Shown: positions 27,258 through 37,448, counted from the first letter of the stretch. The stretch is 64,000 bases of DNA from Prado023 sp963700395 (GCA_963700395.1 CAVOXI010000001.1:1288161-1352160), one strand, 5' to 3'. Numbers and translations: made by a program. Notes: generated by a model from the letters alone, not told the origin.

Positions 27258-28034
27258 CTACCGGGCCTCGGTGGTCGCCGCGGCGGTCTCGCCTGCGGCC
27301 GATGAGCCCGTCGCCGGACCTGCGGTGGTCAGGGCGGGCCCTCCGCGGATCCGGGGCAGGAGCATCCCCGTCCGGGCCCTGTAGGCGGCCCAGTCCGGGT
27401 ACCGGCTCATGCTCGCCTCCTTGCTGAGCATGTTGGGCACGAACAGCGCCAACCACACCCAGGCCAGCACCAGCCACGGGATCCAGTGCCCGGCCACGAC
27501 CGCGAAGGACGCGTACAGGACCATCTCGCCGAGGTAGTTGGGATGCCGCACGCGGGCGAACCAACCGGTCGTGATCAGGCCGCGCCTGTGCTGCAGGGTG
27601 TAGTGCTTCTGCGCGTCACTGGCCATCATGAGGACCACGCCCAGGGCGTAGGCGATGGTGGCGCAGGCCAGCAGCCAGGGCGGCTGCTGGGTGTCGTCGA
27701 CGGTGAGCAGGATCGGGGCGAGCCAGTAGGGCCCCAGGACCAGGGCGAAGGTCATGAACGCCCCACCCAGGGTGATCCGCACCTGCCAGCGCGCGTCGGG
27801 CATGACGGCGTCCTTGAGCAGCCAGATCAGCCCGTAGCTCCCGTGCAGGGCGAGGTAGGTCCAGGCGGTGACGGTCCAGGTGTCCGTGAGGGCCATGAGC
27901 GCCAGGACGAACGGCAGGGTGCCGCCCTTCTGGAAGTTGATGACCCAGTTCATCTTCAGCACGCGCGGACCGCCGAGGAAGTCCTCGGACAGGTAGGCGC
28001 GCAGCCGGATCCAGCGGTCCAGTGTGATGCCCAC
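27258..28034 (-). CDS. Membrane protein of the DUF1295/isoprenylcysteine methyltransferase-like superfamily
   Basis: About 258 residues with five or six predicted helices. The late motif ITTGWFARVRHPNYLGEMVLY is the nucleotide/SAM-binding signature shared by ICMT, sterol reductases and DUF1295 proteins. The tail is Ala/Thr-rich and probably disordered. The start is GTG at 28034, which removes an unconserved basic extension. It stands between a radical-SAM gene and the divergent ppk2. The substrate is unknown. A second, different member of this superfamily lies at 58560-59450. Confidence 0.8.
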   Translation of the reverse strand: MGITLDRWIRLRAYLSEDFLGGPRVLKMNWVINFQKGGTLPFVLALMALTDTWTVTAWTYLALHGSYGLIWLLKDAVMPDARWQVRITLGGAFMTFALVLGPYWLAPILLTVDDTQQPPWLLACATIAYALGVVLMMASDAQKHYTLQHRRGLITTGWFARVRHPNYLGEMVLYASFAVVAGHWIPWLVLAWVWLALFVPNMLSKEASMSRYPDWAAYRARTGMLLPRIRGGPALTTAGPATGSSAAGETAAATTEAR

Positions 28035-28179
28035 GGCCGCAGGATAGCGGCGGGAGCGCCCGGGGGCGCCCTTGGATCCGCGGCACAGATGGGGCGTCGT
28101 GGAGTCCGCCCTCAGGTTCACCGGCACGCCGCGCGCCCCAGCGCGCGGGCCCACGCGTGGCAGGCGATGATCAGGTTCC

Positions 28180-29175
28180 ATGAGCAGCGATCGCGACGCA
28201 CGTGAGTTCGACCTCGAGTCGATCATGGACCTGGCCGACATCATCGACGCCCTGCAGGACACCGAGGACGACCGGCTCCTGCACTTCGGGCTGACCGCCA
28301 CGGAGACCTGGGACGAGGTCGACGACCCCGTCCTGCTCGGTCCGGATGGCACCCCCGTGGGCACCTGGCGCGAGGGCTACCCGTACGACGAGCGGATGAC
28401 CCGCCACGAGTACGAGACCGGCAAGAGGCTGCTGCAGATCGAGCTGTTGAAGCTGCAGGCGTGGGTCAAGGGGTCCGGCGCGAGGATCGTGATGGTCTTC
28501 GAGGGCCGCGACGCAGCGGGCAAGGGGGGCACGATCAAGCGCTTCATGGAGCACATGAACCCCCGCGGCGCGCGCGTGATCGCCCTCGAGAAGCCCTCCC
28601 TGGAGGAGCGGACCCAGTGGTACTTCCAGCGCTACATCGAGCACCTGCCCAGTGCCGGGGAGATCGTGATGTTCGACCGCTCCTGGTACAACCGCGCGGG
28701 GGTGGAGCGGGTCATGGGATTCTGCACCGACGACGAGTACAAGGAGTTCATGCGCCAGGCACCCGAGTTCGAACGGATGCTCGTGCGCAGCGGGATCATC
28801 CTGTTCAAGTTCTGGTTCTCCGTCAGCCGCAAGGAGCAGGTCTCCCGGTTCACGATCCGCCGCATCGACCCGGTTCGCCAGTGGAAGCTCTCGGACATGG
28901 ACCTCGCGTCCCTGGATCGGTGGCAGGACTACACCGACGCCAAGGAGGCCATGCTGTTCTACACGGACAGCGAGTGGGCGCCGTGGACGATCGTGCGCTC
29001 CAACGACAAGAAGCGCGGGCGCCTCGAGGCCATCCGCTGGGTGCTCTCCCAGGTGGACTACCCCGACAAGGACACCGATCTCGTGGGCAATCCGGACCCG
29101 CTGATCGTCGGCCCACCGGCGCACATCTACGAGACCGGCGAGAAGACCGGCGTCGTGTACCCGGTGATCCCGTAG
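28180..29175 (+). CDS. ppk2: Polyphosphate kinase 2 family protein
   Basis: PPK2 uses polyphosphate to phosphorylate nucleotides, or the reverse. The 331-residue protein has Walker A GRDAAGKGG (about residues 109-117), Walker B and lid IVMFDRSWYNRAGVERVMG, and the RRIDPVRQWKLSDMDLAS segment that marks the single-domain PPK2 class. An acidic N-terminal extension of about 70 residues precedes the core. The start at 28180 is the first ATG after the divergent gap; no obvious Shine-Dalgarno sequence is seen. Confidence 0.95.
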   Translation: MSSDRDAREFDLESIMDLADIIDALQDTEDDRLLHFGLTATETWDEVDDPVLLGPDGTPVGTWREGYPYDERMTRHEYETGKRLLQIELLKLQAWVKGSGARIVMVFEGRDAAGKGGTIKRFMEHMNPRGARVIALEKPSLEERTQWYFQRYIEHLPSAGEIVMFDRSWYNRAGVERVMGFCTDDEYKEFMRQAPEFERMLVRSGIILFKFWFSVSRKEQVSRFTIRRIDPVRQWKLSDMDLASLDRWQDYTDAKEAMLFYTDSEWAPWTIVRSNDKKRGRLEAIRWVLSQVDYPDKDTDLVGNPDPLIVGPPAHIYETGEKTGVVYPVIP

Positions 29176-29252
29176 TCGCTCGGAGGTCCTGAGCCGGACG
29201 AACGGCCAGCCGTGCCCGTGGCGGGCTGCACAGCGCGCCGCCCGCACGAGGA

Positions 29253-29258
29253 TAGGTT
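29253..29258 (+). promoter_or_regulatory. Candidate -10 box of leaderless DUF2207 transcript
   Basis: TAGGTT is followed by seven bases and then the GTG at 29266. This supports GTG 29266 over the in-frame start at 29212. Confidence 0.45.
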
Positions 29259-29265
29259 GGCTCCT

Positions 29266-31071
29266 GTGAGTACCCGGGCACTGGCCGTCGGCGGCAGGAT
29301 CGTGCTCATCCTCCTGGCGACCATCGGGTTGCTGTGGCCGCTGCTCGGGTCGCTCGTCACGACCAGTTCCGGGGCGGCTGACGACCCGGTCGTGATCACC
29401 GAGCTGCGGTCGGCGTTCACGGTGACGGCCGACGGGCACATGGCGGCGACCGAGCAGATCACCGCCGACTTCCCCTCGGACCGCCACGGGATCTTCCGCT
29501 ACTGGGACATCTCCGACCCGAGCGATCCCAGCGCCCGGCACATCCCCACGATCCGCGAGATCACCGTGGACGGCGCGCCTGCCCAATACCAGACGTACTG
29601 GGAGGACGGTGGGCGGTTCGTGGTCGCCAAGATCGGCGACCCCGACGTCTACCTGGCCCCGGGCGAGCACGTCTACACGATCACCTACGGCCTCGACGGC
29701 GCCATCTCGTCGCCGGCTGCGGGTGCCGCGGGGTCCTTCGCCTCCTCCGAGGGGGAGAGCACGGGCGATCCGGGTTCGGTGTTCTACTGGAACGTCGTGG
29801 CGCAGGGCTGGGAGATGCCCATCCAGAAGGCCCGCATCGCCATCTCGCTGCCCAGCCCCAGTGGGCTGGTGGAGTGCTCCGCCGGGACGCAGTCAGTCCC
29901 CGGGCCCTGCGGGATCGCCGGAGCGGGCACCGAGGACCTGGTCCTGACCGCAGAGGACATCCCGCCGCGCACCGGGATGACAGTGCGCGCCACGATGGCC
30001 ACGCCGGCGCCGGACCGTCCGGGCCTGCCCTGGTCCATCCGGTGGGACGCGGTGCTGGGACGTTCCGTGCCCGTCCTGATCGCAGTCCTCATCGTGTCCG
30101 CCGCGGCGCTCATCGCGGGGATCGCCTGGGGTCGGGCCGGCCGCGAGGAGTCCCCCGGTTTCCCCGTCCAGTACGCGCCCCCGGACGGGCTCGGCCCGGT
30201 GCAGACCGTCTACATGGCCACCGAGTCGCACGGACCGGCCGCGCTCATCGCGACCGTGCTGTACCTGGCCGACCGGGGGTTCGTGACCCTGGAGAACCCC
30301 AGCGCAGACACGTGGCGGATCATCGGCCGGGCGCAGGATGCGCAGTGGGGCGTGCTGGACCCCGGCGCGCAGGCAGTGGGCCAGTCCCTCGGGATCCGCC
30401 AGCCCGGGGCGACCTTCGCCGCCAACGGGTCCATCGCGGCGGGCAAGACCCTGCGCGAGGCCGGCACCGCGCTGCCGGCGGCCGTGACGGGCTGGGCCTC
30501 CAGCGCCGGCCTGGTGACCATCGCCGCCAACGAGTACCTGGGTCGGGTCGTGTGGGTGCTCGCCGCGCTCCTGGCCGCGCTGGGGTTCAGCGGGTTGGAC
30601 TGGGCGACGATGTGGGGGCTGCCCTTCGCTGCGTTCGCGATCGGCGGCGTCACGCTGCTGGCCAGGGGGGTCGGACGACGCCGCACCCCCGCGGGCCGCG
30701 TCGTGTGGTCCAAGGCGGGCGGTTTCGAACGCCTGCTGTCCACCCCCTCGGCCGAGGACCGGTTCGACTTCGCGGCCCGCCAGGACCTGTTCATCGCGTA
30801 CGTGCCGTACGCGGTTGCCTTCGGCGTGGCCGACAAGTGGGCGGAGAAGTACCGGGTGAGCACCCAGTCCGAGCCGCCCATCCCCGTGTGGTACCCGTAC
30901 TACCTCGGCTCCCAGGGTGCCGGTTTCTACTCCGGCTCCCAGTTCGACTCCTTCAACTCCGCCGTGTCCGAGTCGATCTCGGCGTACTCCGCCTCGCAGT
31001 CCTCGTCCTCGAGCGGGGGCGGCGGCGGCTTCAGCGGTGGCGGTGGCGGGGGCGGTGGAGGTTCGTGGTGA
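29266..31071 (+). CDS. DUF2207-family membrane protein with glycine-rich C-terminus
   Basis: About 601 residues. A signal/anchor helix (IVLILLATIGLLWPLLGSLV) leads an extracytoplasmic beta-rich domain (DUF2207: TADGHMAATEQITADFPSDR). A helix near 30,070-30,130, a cytoplasmic region, two more helices near 30,550-30,670 and a Ser/Gly tail ending GGGFSGGGGGGGGGSW complete it. This layout is common beside LemA genes in actinobacteria; the function is unknown. It is separated by only 34 bases from lemA, so an operon is likely. Confidence 0.88.
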   Translation: MSTRALAVGGRIVLILLATIGLLWPLLGSLVTTSSGAADDPVVITELRSAFTVTADGHMAATEQITADFPSDRHGIFRYWDISDPSDPSARHIPTIREITVDGAPAQYQTYWEDGGRFVVAKIGDPDVYLAPGEHVYTITYGLDGAISSPAAGAAGSFASSEGESTGDPGSVFYWNVVAQGWEMPIQKARIAISLPSPSGLVECSAGTQSVPGPCGIAGAGTEDLVLTAEDIPPRTGMTVRATMATPAPDRPGLPWSIRWDAVLGRSVPVLIAVLIVSAAALIAGIAWGRAGREESPGFPVQYAPPDGLGPVQTVYMATESHGPAALIATVLYLADRGFVTLENPSADTWRIIGRAQDAQWGVLDPGAQAVGQSLGIRQPGATFAANGSIAAGKTLREAGTALPAAVTGWASSAGLVTIAANEYLGRVVWVLAALLAALGFSGLDWATMWGLPFAAFAIGGVTLLARGVGRRRTPAGRVVWSKAGGFERLLSTPSAEDRFDFAARQDLFIAYVPYAVAFGVADKWAEKYRVSTQSEPPIPVWYPYYLGSQGAGFYSGSQFDSFNSAVSESISAYSASQSSSSSGGGGGFSGGGGGGGGGSW

Positions 31072-31105
31072 CCCGATGCACGATCGATGAGAGGTGGATG
31101 CCCTG

Positions 31106-31663
31106 ATGAGTTGGCTGATCGTCCTGGTCCTGGTCCTGGTGTTCGTGGGGCTCATGGTCATGGGCTTCAACAAGCTGCGCCGCCTGGACATCCGCGCCCA
31201 GGAGGCCCTCGGCGGGATCGACGTGCAACTGACCCGGCGGGCCGACCTGATCCCCAACCTCGTCGCGACCGTCAAGGGCTACGCGGCGCACGAGAGCGGC
31301 GTCCTGGAGGAGGTGACGGCGGCCCGCACCGGCGTCACAGCGGCCGCGAAGTCCGGATCCGTGGCGGAGAAGGCGGCCGCCGAGGCGGCCCTGGACAAGT
31401 CCCTGGTCAACGTCCTGGCGGTCGCCGAGGCATATCCGGACCTGAAGGCGTCGGCGAACTTCGTCGCCCTGCAGCAGGAGCTCGGCGAGACCGAGGACCA
31501 CCTCGCATTCGCCCGGCAGTACTACAACGACGCGGTCGCCTCGCTGAACACCGCGGTCTCGACCCTGCCGTGGATGATGTTCTCGGGCATGGCCGCGGTG
31601 CACAAGCGCGACTTCTACGAGGCACCGGACGCCCACGAGGCCCCGCCGACCGTGTCGTTCTGA
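31106..31663 (+). CDS. lemA: LemA family protein
   Basis: The 185-residue protein has one N-terminal helix (LIVLVLVLVFVGLMVMGF) and the LemA coiled domain: NKLRRLDIRAQEALGGID, QLTRRADLIPNLVATVKGYA and ARQYYNDAVASLNTAV. LemA proteins sit in the membrane with the helical part outside; the role is not settled. GAGAGG lies upstream of ATG 31106. An in-frame GTG at 31094 is a less likely start. It pairs with the DUF2207 gene. Confidence 0.9.
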   Translation: MSWLIVLVLVLVFVGLMVMGFNKLRRLDIRAQEALGGIDVQLTRRADLIPNLVATVKGYAAHESGVLEEVTAARTGVTAAAKSGSVAEKAAAEAALDKSLVNVLAVAEAYPDLKASANFVALQQELGETEDHLAFARQYYNDAVASLNTAVSTLPWMMFSGMAAVHKRDFYEAPDAHEAPPTVSF

Positions 31664-31693
31664 CGTTCGCCCGCGCCGGGGTGGGCGCGGCGC

Positions 31694-32854
31694 TCAGTCC
31701 TCGGCCGTCGCCCCGGCGTGGATGTTGAGCAGCAGCCCGATCGCGATCCAGGCGGCGAACATGGACGAACCACCGTAGGACACGAACGGCAGCGGCACGC
31801 CGGTCACGGGCATGATCCCGAGGTTCATGCCGACGTTCTCGAAGGCCTGCAGCCCGAACCAGAGCACGACCCCGCTCGCGACGAGCCGGCCGAACAGGTC
31901 CCGGGCACGCAGCGCGATCGTCAGGCCGCGCCACAGCACGACGGCCAGGAGGCCGAGCAGCACGCACACGCCGAGGAAGCCGAGCTCCTCCCCAGCCACG
32001 GAGAACACGAAGTCGGTGTGGTTGAAGGGGACGAAGCCGCCCTGGGTCTGCGTCCCGTGCCCCAGCCCGCGACCCAGCAGGCCGCCGGCCCCGATCGCGA
32101 TGCGTGCCTGTTGGGTGTTGTACCCGAAGGTCCGCGCACCCTCGTCGGGCCGCGCGAAGGCCGTCAGCCGATCGACCTGGTAGTCGTCGACCAGGCCCAG
32201 GGCGAAGGCAGCCGCCACGGCCGCCACCCCCAGCGCCATGAGGACCAGCAGGTGGACGAGCCGCACGCCGGCGATCGCGAGCATGCCCACCAGGATCGAC
32301 AGGATCACCAGCACCGTCCCCAGGTCGGGCTGCAGCATGATCAGCGCCACGGGGACTGCCGCAATCGCGAGAGCCCGGACGAGGGTCCGCAGGTCCGGCG
32401 CATCAGAGGGGCCGCGGTCGGCGAGCACCAGCGCGACGCCGACGATGATGGCCACCTTGGCGAACTCCGACGGCTGGATGGTGAACCCGGCAGGCAGGCG
32501 GATCCACGCGTGTGCGCCGTTGATCGTGCTGCCCAGGGGCGAGAGCACGAGCACCAGTCCCGCGACGCTGGCCGCGTACAGGATCGGCGTGTAGCGCCGG
32601 ATGGCGCGATGGCCCAAGCGGGACACCACCCAGCACAGCCCCAACCCGAGGACCAGGTTCAGCACCTGACGCGCCGCGGACGTCCCCGGCCACCTGCCGT
32701 CGTCCACGAGTCGGGCGGAGGTGGCCGACCAGATCAGGGTGGCCCCCAGCAGGCACAGCGACACCGCCGACAGCACGAGGATCCAGTCCCACTGGCGCAG
32801 CCGCGGCGGGCTGGTCCGGGCGGCCGTCCCGAGCACCGGGCGCAGGACGGTCAC
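31694..32854 (-). CDS. rodA: RodA/FtsW-family peptidoglycan polymerase
   Basis: RodA is the SEDS glycosyltransferase of lateral wall growth. The 386-residue protein has about ten helices and the conserved motifs GSTINGAHAWIRLP, QPSEFAKVA, FVPFNHTDFVFSVAGEELGF and PLPFVSYGGSSMF. It shares four bases with the stop of mrdA upstream (ATGA), so polymerase and transpeptidase are produced together. It closes the mreB-mreC-mreD-mrdA-rodA operon. Confidence 0.95.
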   Translation of the reverse strand: MTVLRPVLGTAARTSPPRLRQWDWILVLSAVSLCLLGATLIWSATSARLVDDGRWPGTSAARQVLNLVLGLGLCWVVSRLGHRAIRRYTPILYAASVAGLVLVLSPLGSTINGAHAWIRLPAGFTIQPSEFAKVAIIVGVALVLADRGPSDAPDLRTLVRALAIAAVPVALIMLQPDLGTVLVILSILVGMLAIAGVRLVHLLVLMALGVAAVAAAFALGLVDDYQVDRLTAFARPDEGARTFGYNTQQARIAIGAGGLLGRGLGHGTQTQGGFVPFNHTDFVFSVAGEELGFLGVCVLLGLLAVVLWRGLTIALRARDLFGRLVASGVVLWFGLQAFENVGMNLGIMPVTGVPLPFVSYGGSSMFAAWIAIGLLLNIHAGATAED

Positions 32855-35004
32855 GGCGGGCCGGATCCCACGCCCGGGGCCGCGGGCGCACCGCCGGCAG
32901 ATCCCTCGCCCGGGGCCGCGGGCACCCCGTCGGCGCCGATCGTCGGCAGCCCGGTGGCCACATCGCCGCCGACCAGCACGCTCCTGGCGGGATCGGCCGC
33001 GCCCTCACGAACGCCGAAGAGCGCCTCGTAGATCCCACGCACGCTGGCCCCCGACGTGCCGGCCCCGGTGCCGCCCTGCGACACCATGATGACCACGGCA
33101 TAACGGGGATCGTCGGCCGGCGCGAACGAGGCGAACCACGACGTGGCCTGCCGGCCGAACACCTCGCCCGTCCCGGTCTTTCCGGCCAGCGGGACGTCGT
33201 CGAGCGGGAAGCCCGCGAAGGGCCGCCGGGCCGTCCCGGTGTCGATGACCCCGCGGAGCGCCCGGCGCAGGAACTCAAGGTCCTCCGCGGGGACATCCAC
33301 GGTGCCGGCCACCTGCGGGGCGAACTCCTGGTCCACCGAGCCGTCCGCGTTGAGCAACGCTCGGGCCACCTGCGGCCGGTACACCGTGCCGCCGTTGGCG
33401 ATCGCGGCGTAGGCGGTGGCCACCTGCAGGACGCTGGCGGCGGTGTCGCCCTGGCCGATCGAGGCGTTGAGCGCGTCACCCACGCGCCAGCGCATGCCCT
33501 CGGTGCAGTTCTCCCTGGCCAGTCTCGTGAGGTAGCGGGAACGCTTCACGTCCTCGACCTCGGGGTAGCCGTCCCTGGCCCGCTGGCACCACTCGTCATG
33601 GCGCTGGTCCCACTGCGCGACTTTGGCGTCCCGTGACGCCAGGCGGCCGGCCGTCTCGCCTGGCAGGTCGATCCCGGTGACCCGCCCGAACCCGAACTCG
33701 GCCGCGGTGGTGGCGATCAGGTCCGCAGGGTCCGCGACGGGCGTGGAGCCACCGTCGGCGCGCCACTGCTCGTGAGCCAGGCGATAGAAGACCGTGTCGC
33801 AGGAGACCTCGAGAGCGCGGGACAGGGAGATCGGCCCGTACGCCCGGGAGCGGTAGTTCTGGAAGGCGCGCCCACCCACGGAGTAGCTGCTGGGGCAGTC
33901 GTAGGCCGCCGTCGTCGAGTACCCGGCACGCAGCGCCGCGGCTGCGCTGACGGCCTTGAACGTCGATGCCGGGGCCACGGCCGCCTGCACCGCGCGGTTC
34001 AGCAGCGGCTGCCCCGCGGCGGGGTCGGTCAGCGCCTCGTAGTCCGCGGCGGCGATCCCGCCCGTCCAGACGTTGGCGTCGAAGTCCGGCGCGGAGGCGA
34101 GCGCCAGGACGGCACCAGTGCGCACGTCGAGCACGACCGCGGCGCCGCCGTCCGCCTTGTACGGGCGCTCGGAGATCGGGTCGATGCGTCCGCGCGCCCG
34201 GGTGATGGCGGCCCGGAGCTGCCCCTCCACCACTGCCTGCAGCTCGGCGTCGATGTTCGTGACGAGCGTCCTGCCCGGTACGGCAGGCACCTCGGTCCCG
34301 GCCGAGACGCGGTGCCCTGCGCTGTCGACGGTCACCCGCTCGAGCCCCGGCCGGCCGCGCAGCGCCTCGTCGTGGACGAGCTCGAGTCCGGCCTGGCCCC
34401 GCGCCGGCGTCCCCTCGAGCTCCGGATCCGCGGCCACGTCCTCGGCCGTCACGGCCCCGACGTGGCCCAGCGTGTGCGCGGCGAGTGATCCACCCGGGTA
34501 CTGGCGCACCGGTTCGCGGACGATCGTGACCGCCGGGAACCCCGTGGGATCGGCCATCACCTGCCCGGCGACCTCGATCCCCACGTCGCGGACCACGACC
34601 GGATCGGCACCCGGCGCACCGTTCCAGCAGTTGGGCTGCTTCTGGGCGCCGGGCGTGCCGCAGTTCTGCAGTCGCGCGGCGAGCGTGGCGGGGTCTGCGC
34701 CCAGCAGGACCGACAGGCGGTTGAGGACGGCGGCCCCGTCATCGTCGAGCCGGCGCAGCTCACGGCGGTCGACGGACACGTCGAGGCTGATGCGGTTGGC
34801 CACCAGTGGGCGACCCTGCTGGTCGAGGACCATCCCGCGCGCCGCCGGGACCAGGAGCTCGCGGACCCTGTTGTCCTCAGCGGCCACCCTCGCCTCGTCC
34901 GCGTCGACGACCTGGAGGCTGAACGCCCGGGCGGCCAGCGTGCCGACGAGGGACATCACCAGGACGGCCAGGATGAGCAGGCGGGCGTGGACGCGGTCGG
35001 TCAT
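32851..35004 (-). CDS. mrdA: Penicillin-binding protein 2 (elongasome transpeptidase)
   Basis: About 717 residues: an N-terminal helix (LLILAVLVMSLVGTLAARAF), a dimerisation domain, then the transpeptidase. Active-site motifs are APASTFK (serine), SCD after SRALEV, and AGKTGTGEV. A Gly/Ala/Pro tail ends the protein. It crosslinks peptidoglycan for elongation with RodA. It overlaps mreD and rodA by four bases on either side. The ATG at 35004 is within the overlap with mreD and starts MTDRVHARLLIL, as in homologues. Confidence 0.95.
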   Translation of the reverse strand: MTDRVHARLLILAVLVMSLVGTLAARAFSLQVVDADEARVAAEDNRVRELLVPAARGMVLDQQGRPLVANRISLDVSVDRRELRRLDDDGAAVLNRLSVLLGADPATLAARLQNCGTPGAQKQPNCWNGAPGADPVVVRDVGIEVAGQVMADPTGFPAVTIVREPVRQYPGGSLAAHTLGHVGAVTAEDVAADPELEGTPARGQAGLELVHDEALRGRPGLERVTVDSAGHRVSAGTEVPAVPGRTLVTNIDAELQAVVEGQLRAAITRARGRIDPISERPYKADGGAAVVLDVRTGAVLALASAPDFDANVWTGGIAAADYEALTDPAAGQPLLNRAVQAAVAPASTFKAVSAAAALRAGYSTTAAYDCPSSYSVGGRAFQNYRSRAYGPISLSRALEVSCDTVFYRLAHEQWRADGGSTPVADPADLIATTAAEFGFGRVTGIDLPGETAGRLASRDAKVAQWDQRHDEWCQRARDGYPEVEDVKRSRYLTRLARENCTEGMRWRVGDALNASIGQGDTAASVLQVATAYAAIANGGTVYRPQVARALLNADGSVDQEFAPQVAGTVDVPAEDLEFLRRALRGVIDTGTARRPFAGFPLDDVPLAGKTGTGEVFGRQATSWFASFAPADDPRYAVVIMVSQGGTGAGTSGASVRGIYEALFGVREGAADPARSVLVGGDVATGLPTIGADGVPAAPGEGSAGGAPAAPGVGSGPP

Positions 35005-35586
35005 GGCGCCCCCGACCCTCCGGTCGATCCGGTCCCGCCGAGCGATCCGGTGGCCCCGGGTGCCGCGACCCGGACCCGAGCCGGAGGGGTCGGCCCGGTG
35101 GACCGGGTCGCGAGCAGCAGCGCGAGGGGAGCCAGCAGCAGCGCCCACGCGGCGGCCGCCAGTGTCGCGCCGAGCGTGGACCAGGACGCCGACGATCCCG
35201 CGAACCACAGCACCGCCGCGCGTGCCAGCACCACCGCCCCCGTCCCGACCGCGAGCAGGGTCATGGCTGCGAACGGCCCCGGTTGGTAGGTGTCGGCCAC
35301 CCGACCCACGACGGCGCCGACCACCGCGAGGACGAGCATCCAGCCGCCCAACGGGCCCGACGCGGGAGGGACGAGGTCGAGGATCAGGCCAGCCGCGGCA
35401 CCGACCAGTCCGCCCGCCAGGGGCCCGTGGGACAGCGCCACGGCGAGGACGGCGACACGTGACGAGGTCGGGGACCGCCCAGGGTGTCGGTAGGAGGTCG
35501 ACGAGGCTGACCTGCACGATCACCAGTACGACGAGTCCCAGCCCCACGAGGATCAGGTCGCGCGGCGACCAGGCGGGCGGGCTCAT
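35001..35586 (-). CDS. mreD: Rod-shape protein MreD with one-base frameshift
   Basis: MreD is a small membrane partner of MreC. The N-terminus (RDLILVGLGLVVLVIVQVSL) and WAVPDLV are in one frame. The rest (SHGPLAGGLVGAAAGLILDL, then helices and a Gly/Thr tail) is in another. The break lies near 35457, where one surplus base sits between DLVT and VAVLAVALSHG. The total length is 195 codons plus one base. The 4-bp overlaps with mreC and mrdA are kept at both ends, which supports an intact gene. Confidence 0.85.
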
Positions 35587-36402
35587 GGCAGCCTGCCCTG
35601 ACCGGCCTCGGGGACGAGCACGGCGACCCGGTCCAGGGTGGAGTCATCGACGGCAGGGGCGATCTCGGCCACGCGGGTGAGGGCAGCCGACGAGCCGGAC
35701 ACTGAGGTGACGCTGCCCAGGGGCAGGCCCACGGGCAGCTCGCCCCCCGTCGTCCCGAGCGTGACGATCAGGTCGCCGGGCGCCATGCGCCCGAGTGGGT
35801 CGAGCAGCTCGAACCGCCCGCCGCTGCCGGTCCCGCGGAAGACCCCGACCTCCCCTGAGGAGGCCACTCGCGCGGCGAGCTCCGTGGCCGGGTCGACGAC
35901 CAGGCGCACCGTGGAGACCTGCGGCGACACCGAGTCCACGAGACCGGCCAGGCCTCCATGCGCCCAGCACGGCCAGGCCGGCCCGCACCCCGTCACCGGA
36001 TCCGGTGGACACAGCCGCCGACCGGGCAGGGTCCTGGGCGGCGGAGACCGCCACGACCCGCCCCGGAACCGATGTGAACCCCGTGGCGGGGGCCAGCGCA
36101 GCCAGTGCCCGCGCGTCCGCCTCGGCCAGCGTCCCGGCCGCCGCCGCGCCCGCCTGGGCCCGGGCCTGGGCCAGCTGCTGCTCCAGGTCTGCGATCCGGG
36201 CACGTTCCTCGGCCGAGCCACCGAGTCGCCCACCCACCTGCGTGCGCGCCCAGGTCAGGGCTCGCTCGGGTGGCCCCGCGACTGCTCCGGCGACCCCTCG
36301 CAGTGCGTCGGTGGGTCCCGAGCCACGCACGTCGAGGAGGATCAACAGCACGGCGACCGCCACGGCGGCCCCCACGAGCACGCGCGTGCTGCGCCAGGCC
36401 AT
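35583..36402 (-). CDS. mreC: Rod-shape protein MreC with one-base frameshift
   Basis: MreC links the MreB filament to the periplasmic synthases. One N-terminal helix (VLVGAAVAVAVLLILL), a coiled coil rich in Ala/Gln/Arg (about residues 70-105), then the beta-barrel domain (SPQVSTVRLVVDP, GRMAPGDLIVTLGTTGGELPVG). The frame breaks near 35958, where one extra T separates LAVLGA from GGLAGLVDSV. Its ATG shares one base with the mreB stop (TGATG). Confidence 0.88.
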
Positions 36403-37448
36403 CAGTGCCGCGGCTCCGCGATCAGGACACGTGACAACGCGTCGAAGGACTCCACAGCGCGGCCGGCGCCGAGCACGACCGCGTGCGTCGGGTTCTCAGC
36501 GACCACGACGGGCATCCCTGTCTCGCTCGCGAGCCGCCTGTCGATCCCGGCGAGCAGGGCGCCGCCGCCCGTGAGCACGATCCCGCGCGTGAGGACGTCC
36601 CCGGACAGCTCGGGCGGCGTCCGGTCGAGCGTGGACGCGACAGCATCGACGATCGCCTGGACCGGTTCGTCGAGCGCCCAGCGGATCTCCTCCGCGGTCA
36701 CGTCCACGGTGCGCGGAAGGCCGGTCACGAGGTCACGTCCCCGCAGGGCGGAGCCCGGCTCGTCCGCCGACGGGAACGCCGATCCGATGGCGATCTTCAC
36801 GTCCTCGGCCGTGCGCTCCCCGATCAGCAGGGAGTACTCCTTCTTCGCGTAGTTGATGATCGCCTCGTCGAGACGGTCCCCGCCGACCCGGACGGACATG
36901 GAGGTCACGGTCCCGCCGAGAGCCAGCACGGCCACCTCGGTCGTGCCACCGCCGATGTCCACGACCATCGAGCCGGTCGCCTCGTGCACCGGCAGGCCGG
37001 CACCGATCGCGGCGGCCATCGGCTCCTCCATCAGGTGCACCTCACGGGCCCCGGCGGCGTAGCAGGCGTCACGGACGGCCCGGCGCTCCACCCCGGTGAT
37101 CCCGCTGGGCACAGCCACGACGATCCGCGGTCGGGACCAGAAGCTGCGCTTGTGCACCCGGCCCACGAAGTGGCGCAGCATCCGCTCGGCGTTGTCGAAG
37201 TCGGCGATGACCCCGTCACGCAGCGGTCGGACGGTGACGATGTGCTCGGGGGTGCGCCCGAGCATGGCCTTGGCGTCGTTGCCGACCCCCACGAGTGCCC
37301 CGGTGTCGGCCGACACGGCGACGATCGAGGGCTCGGCCAGGGCGATCCCGGCGCCCCGCACGTAGACCAGCGTCGTGGCCGTGCCCAGGTCGATCGCGAG
37401 GTCGCGTCCGGCGAACAGGTGCCGGGTCTGGTCGGCCACCGCGCTCAC
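36402..37448 (-). CDS. mreB: Rod-shape-determining actin homologue MreB
   Basis: MreB forms membrane filaments that guide wall synthesis. The 348-residue protein has the actin-fold phosphate loops DLGTATTLVYVRG and VVDIGGGTTEVAV, the adenosine motif LTGGGALLAGID, and EEPMAAAIGAGLPV. It opens the mreBCD-mrdA-rodA operon. Its presence indicates lateral wall growth. Confidence 0.97.
   Translation of the reverse strand: MSAVADQTRHLFAGRDLAIDLGTATTLVYVRGAGIALAEPSIVAVSADTGALVGVGNDAKAMLGRTPEHIVTVRPLRDGVIADFDNAERMLRHFVGRVHKRSFWSRPRIVVAVPSGITGVERRAVRDACYAAGAREVHLMEEPMAAAIGAGLPVHEATGSMVVDIGGGTTEVAVLALGGTVTSMSVRVGGDRLDEAIINYAKKEYSLLIGERTAEDVKIAIGSAFPSADEPGSALRGRDLVTGLPRTVDVTAEEIRWALDEPVQAIVDAVASTLDRTPPELSGDVLTRGIVLTGGGALLAGIDRRLASETGMPVVVAENPTHAVVLGAGRAVESFDALSRVLIAEPRH

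Noticed and set aside
1579..35958. Programmed +1 frameshifting in leuS, obg, mreC, mreD and others
   Set aside because: The break sites share no slippery codon, stop or stimulatory hairpin, and recoding in so many unrelated core genes is not expected. Kept as an alternative in the findings.
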